A stretch of 64,000 nt of DNA from Ketobacter sp963922875. GTDB taxonomy: Bacteria; Pseudomonadota; Gammaproteobacteria; Pseudomonadales; Ketobacteraceae. Within the stretch, counting starts at the first letter, position 1, and each line of letters begins with the position of its first letter. Positions 62,706 through 64,000 of the stretch are shown here, in pieces. Position numbers and translations under genes: made by a program. The stretch is from positions 310,001-374,000 of the forward strand of contig CAWUJH010000003.1 in assembly GCA_963922875.1 (NCBI GenBank), written 5' to 3'. The notes beneath the pieces were generated by a model, which did not search any database, had not been told where the DNA came from, and saw nothing but the letters and a program-made list of their open reading frames with translations.

Positions 62706-63161
62706 ATGTATATACATGAAACTGCAGAAGTTCAAACAAAGAAGATAGGGTCAAATACTAGAGTTTGGCAGTTTAGTGTTATTCTAGAGGGGGCAGAGAT
62801 TGGGAGCGATTGTAATATTTGTGCTCATACATTTATTGAAAATGACGTAAAGATAGGAAGTGGCGTTACTATAAAATGCGGCGTATATCTATGGGATGGA
62901 ATAGAGTTAGAAAATGATGTTTTCGTCGGCCCAAATGCTACATTTACCAATGACCCTTTCCCTAGATCCAGGCAACATTTGAAACCTTTTTTGAAGACTT
63001 TAATTAAGGAAGGTGCATCAATAGGAGCGAATGTAACAATTTTGCCTGGATTGACGATAGGCTCAAAGTCGATGGTCGGTGCGGGTTCGGTCGTCACTAA
63101 AGATGTTCCAGATAATTGTCTTGTTTTTGGTAATCCGGCTAGGGTTATTCGCCAACTTTAA
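62706..63161 (+). CDS. Left-handed beta-helix N-acetyltransferase (FdtC/WbpD-like)
   Basis: 151 residues built of hexapeptide repeats (IGSNTRVWQFSVILEGAEIGSDCNICAHTFIENDVKIG, then VFVGPNATFTNDPFPRSR), with GLTIGSKSMVGAGSVVTKDVPDN and the NPARVIRQL ending of this group. It should acetylate the amino group of a nucleotide-linked 3-amino (or 2-amino) sugar. The adjacent FdtA-like isomerase and aminotransferase make dTDP-Fuc3NAc or dTDP-Qui3NAc the likely product. Confidence 0.88.
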   Translation: MYIHETAEVQTKKIGSNTRVWQFSVILEGAEIGSDCNICAHTFIENDVKIGSGVTIKCGVYLWDGIELENDVFVGPNATFTNDPFPRSRQHLKPFLKTLIKEGASIGANVTILPGLTIGSKSMVGAGSVVTKDVPDNCLVFGNPARVIRQL

Positions 63162-63180
63162 TGTTTAATAGGAGGTATGG

Positions 63181-63591
63181 TTGGACGCTTCGATAGTGGA
63201 ATTGAAAGTTTTTGGTGATGAGCGGGGGGCATTAATTTCTCTTGAGTCTGGTCACAATGTTACCTTTGATATTAAGCGTTGCTATTATATCTATGGCACA
63301 AGGGTGGGCGTAAGAAGAGGTTTTCATGCACACAAAACATTGAATCAGTTGCTTATTTGTCTAAGCGGTCAATGCAAGATATTCCTTGATGATGGTGCAA
63401 CCACAATGGATGTTTTGCTTGATCATCCGACTAAGGCGCTTCATTTGAGTGGGCTCACATGGCGAGAAATGTACGATTTTTCAGAAGATTGTGTCCTTAT
63501 GGTTTTAGCAGATCAATATTATAGCGAAGATGACTACATAAGAAATTATCAAGATTTTCTAAAACTGGTAAATTCTAAGAGAAATAAATAG
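63181..63591 (+). CDS. dTDP-4-keto-6-deoxyhexose 3,4-ketoisomerase (FdtA/QdtA-like)
   Basis: 136 residues, a single cupin domain. RRGFHAHKTLNQLLICLSGQCKIFLDDG carries the conserved His pair, and LSGLTWREMYDFS is shared with the WxcM/FdtA group. The start is a TTG behind AGGAGG; no ATG gives the conserved N-terminus. It moves the keto group from C4 to C3 so the next enzyme can aminate C3. FdtA gives the galacto and QdtA the gluco product; the sequence does not let me choose. Confidence 0.9.
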   Translation: MDASIVELKVFGDERGALISLESGHNVTFDIKRCYYIYGTRVGVRRGFHAHKTLNQLLICLSGQCKIFLDDGATTMDVLLDHPTKALHLSGLTWREMYDFSEDCVLMVLADQYYSEDDYIRNYQDFLKLVNSKRNK

Positions 63592-63593
63592 TA

Positions 63594-64000
63594 ATGAATG
63601 AAATGATAAAATTTCTAGATCTTCAGCGAGTAAACCACCAGTATCGTCAATCGTTGATTGACGCAGCTGTTCGTGTGATAGATTCTGGTTGGTATATCAA
63701 TGGCGAGGAAGTGGTTAATTTTGAGAGGGAGTTCGCTGACTATTGCGGTGCGAAATACTGTGTTGGTGTTGGTAATGGCTTGGATGCTCTTACGATTATT
63801 TTGAAATCCTATATTGAATTGGGTAGGCTTAAATGCGGAGATAAAGTGCTCATTCCGAGTAATACCTTTATCGCTACTGCTTTAGCTGTTACTCAATCAG
63901 GCTTGGTGCCCGTATTATCCCCACCATGTGAGTTTTCTTATAATTTGGATCCTAATGTTCTAACGGACGAAATTTTGTCAGATGTTGACGCGATTATTGC
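63594..64000 (+). CDS. DegT/DnrJ/EryC1 sugar aminotransferase (partial)
   Basis: The frame starts at ATG 63594 (or ATG 63603, MIKFLDL), two bases after the isomerase stop, and runs open to the window end (about 135 codons). The text SGWYINGEEVVNFEREFADYCGAKYCVGVGNGLDALTIILK and DKVLIPSNTFIATALAVTQSGLVPV is typical of PLP-dependent sugar aminotransferases such as FdtB/QdtB. The catalytic Lys lies beyond the edge. It should aminate C3 of the keto sugar made by the preceding enzyme. Confidence 0.9.
   Translation, partial: MNEMIKFLDLQRVNHQYRQSLIDAAVRVIDSGWYINGEEVVNFEREFADYCGAKYCVGVGNGLDALTIILKSYIELGRLKCGDKVLIPSNTFIATALAVTQSGLVPVLSPPCEFSYNLDPNVLTDEILSDVDAII

Overview
The window looks like a chromosomal segment of a free-living, probably marine gammaproteobacterium. 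The evidence is gene content: three-subunit proton-translocating transhydrogenase, RlmJ, SlyD-like FKBP, cytochrome b561 followed by YceI, prfC, a WS/DGAT acyltransferase and a glucosylglycerate operon. I cannot name the genus. I saw no tRNA, rRNA or CRISPR array.

Layout. 0-4.5 kb: the start of a membrane-anchored protein, mscS, a divergent MpaB-like oxygenase/TetR pair and a decayed hipA copy. 4.6-17.5 kb: a biosynthetic island, mostly on the minus strand. It holds a cupin, an AurF-type diiron N-oxygenase, an adenylation-thiolation-reductase NRPS, an SRPBCC protein, an EamA exporter, a molybdopterin nitrate-reductase-like protein fused to its own FAD/2Fe-2S reductase, and a NarK-type transporter. 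A divergent AraC regulator sits at its head. The core resembles the mgo/pvf/ham pathways that make diazeniumdiolate or related N-oxidised signals; the attached nitrate/nitrite module is the unusual part. 17.6-19.3 kb: leuA.

19.7-26.3 kb is a decayed mobile-element zone with IS5 and IS66 remnants, an abiE toxin-antitoxin operon with a broken toxin gene, a duplicated 5' end of prfC, a scrambled abiEi/ardA junk segment and an intact hipBA module. Two successive toxin-antitoxin cargoes each end at a copy of the prfC start, which points to repeated integration at prfC, the site used by SXT/R391-type elements.

26.4-54 kb is ordinary core and metabolic sequence: prfC, a flavoprotein reductase, cytochrome b561/YceI, ilvD, rlmJ, a FKBP isomerase, an orphan CHASE-PAS histidine kinase, pntA1-pntA2-pntB, lipid and phosphodiesterase genes, a phospholipase D-VTT fusion and acyltransferases. 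54.1-58.9 kb encodes synthesis and phosphorolysis of glucosylglycerate, a compatible solute, with a glycerate kinase to recycle D-glycerate. After a 1.5-kb gene-free stretch, 61.6-64 kb begins a surface-polysaccharide locus (GT2 glycosyltransferase and dTDP-3-amino-3,6-dideoxyhexose genes) that runs off the right edge.
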